Below are positions 48,563 through 49,165 of a stretch of 49,165 bases of DNA, one piece after another. The translations under genes and the position numbers were made by a program. The first letter of the stretch is position 1; every line of letters begins with the position of its first letter. The notes below the pieces were generated by a model. The model was not told where the DNA came from and ran no database searches. It saw only the letters and a list, made by a program, of their open reading frames with translations. This DNA comes from Boothiomyces macroporosus (lineage: Eukaryota; Chytridiomycota; Chytridiomycetes; Rhizophydiales; Terramycetaceae), in the NCBI GenBank assembly GCA_027604185.1, contig JADGKB010000103.1, positions 1-49,165 of the forward strand, written 5' to 3'.

Positions 48563-49165
48563 AATTTTTTGACAAAAAAAATAAAGTTTCATGCAGATAT
48601 ATTTGCAGTTACTATTAAAATTGGACTATGTGTGGTTCGTGTTTAATAGAGTAAATGTAGGACTTGGCAAATAGGTTGACTCTGATTCGTCCTTGGAACT
48701 TTAACATCCATTAATGCTTAGTTGGATACTGACATGATTTTGTTCAAAAGAAATTCAGTAATAAGAATCTAGATAATAATTCATCTCAGACATACTAATT
48801 AGCCCTTGTACGCTACTTAAGGCGATTCTGAATGTGCACTAACTGAAATAAACAAAACTTTCTGGCTCTGGAGTATTTACAGATATTGAATAGTTTCAAT
48901 TTACTTTTTAGCCTCAAGAATTCATTCATTCTAACTGTCAAATCCATGACTATGAATGAATGTTGATAATATTAGCTTAACAAAACTTGGTCAGCTTTCA
49001 ATGCACGACTTTCTGATCTACTTTGTACTTCACTAATATAATTCCGAATTACACAAAAGTTAAATAGTTGTATTGCTTTCTTGGTCAAAGTCATTATTGC
49101 CATTGTGTGGAACATATCTTTTTACACATTTTTGCCACAATGAATCTGCGATGCAATTTCTTACC
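48563..49165. other. Gene-free end of window
   Basis: About 600 AT-rich nucleotides with no frame above 60 codons, no recognisable RNA gene and no repeat. It probably holds the upstream region of the prefoldin-like gene and of a gene beyond the window. Confidence 0.45.

Noticed and set aside
48563..49165. tRNA or snRNA gene in the gene-free end
   Set aside because: No cloverleaf A/B-box pattern or recognisable snRNA motif found by eye.

Overview
The window is nuclear DNA of a compact, AT-rich eukaryote, most probably an early-diverging (zoosporic) fungus or a close fungal relative. Supporting genes are a DFG5/DCW1-like GH76 pair, a secreted GH3 beta-glucosidase, GPI-anchored surface proteins, stand-alone GTP cyclohydrolase II, an O-acetylhomoserine sulfhydrylase and a DUF1752-like protein. 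An Abi-like protein (WAVE complex) is also present; that complex is absent from yeasts and most terrestrial fungi but kept in chytrid-type lineages. No species is claimed.

About 33 protein genes are packed head-to-head and tail-to-tail, often with less than 80 nt between coding ends. From left to right: a GPI-anchored glycoprotein; the Abi-like gene; a WW/FF (TCERG1-like) gene; two GH76 genes; DNAJC8; GH3 glucosidase; an unresolved gene; CDC50; RIB1; SEC1; a GPI phosphoesterase; mitochondrial uL2; two tandem KA1 kinases; two tandem B-box/MATH genes; a diaphanous-type formin; an ankyrin protein; a hyaluronan-synthase-like glycosyltransferase; a GAF/peroxiredoxin/fRMsr/MET17 sulfur-redox group; AHA1; a FAM13-like RhoGAP; and several small genes (DUF1752-like, ALKBH7-like, prefoldin/URI-like, small membrane and coiled-coil ORFs).

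The exceptional feature is splicing. Every intron I can place by restoring conserved domains is 19-24 nt long (about 150 in the window), usually GTA...(C/T)TAA(C/T)...AG. Two unrelated actin-regulatory genes, the formin (28574..33278, +) and the Abi-like gene (1381..5295, -), have their polyproline tracts shattered by these introns into exons of 3, 6, 21, 24 or 27 nt. In the formin FH1 region 41 introns lie within 1.25 kb, and 27 of the exons between them are single triplets (mostly ACC). Every intron in the arrays is phase 2, splitting a codon after its second base (mostly CC|N), so each triplet exon adds one proline and any donor can join any downstream acceptor in frame. Removing all predicted introns gives exact triplet lengths with an open frame: 1214 aa for the formin and 941 aa for the Abi-like protein. 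The same bookkeeping works for SEC1 (784 aa), RhoGAP (979 aa), CDC50 (399 aa) and the other split genes.

Functionally, formin, Abi-like, RhoGAP, SEC1, CDC50, the polysaccharide synthase and the GH76 pair together suggest polarized secretion, actin assembly and wall/surface building. DNAJC8 and the TCERG1-like protein belong to families that act in splicing or its coupling to transcription.
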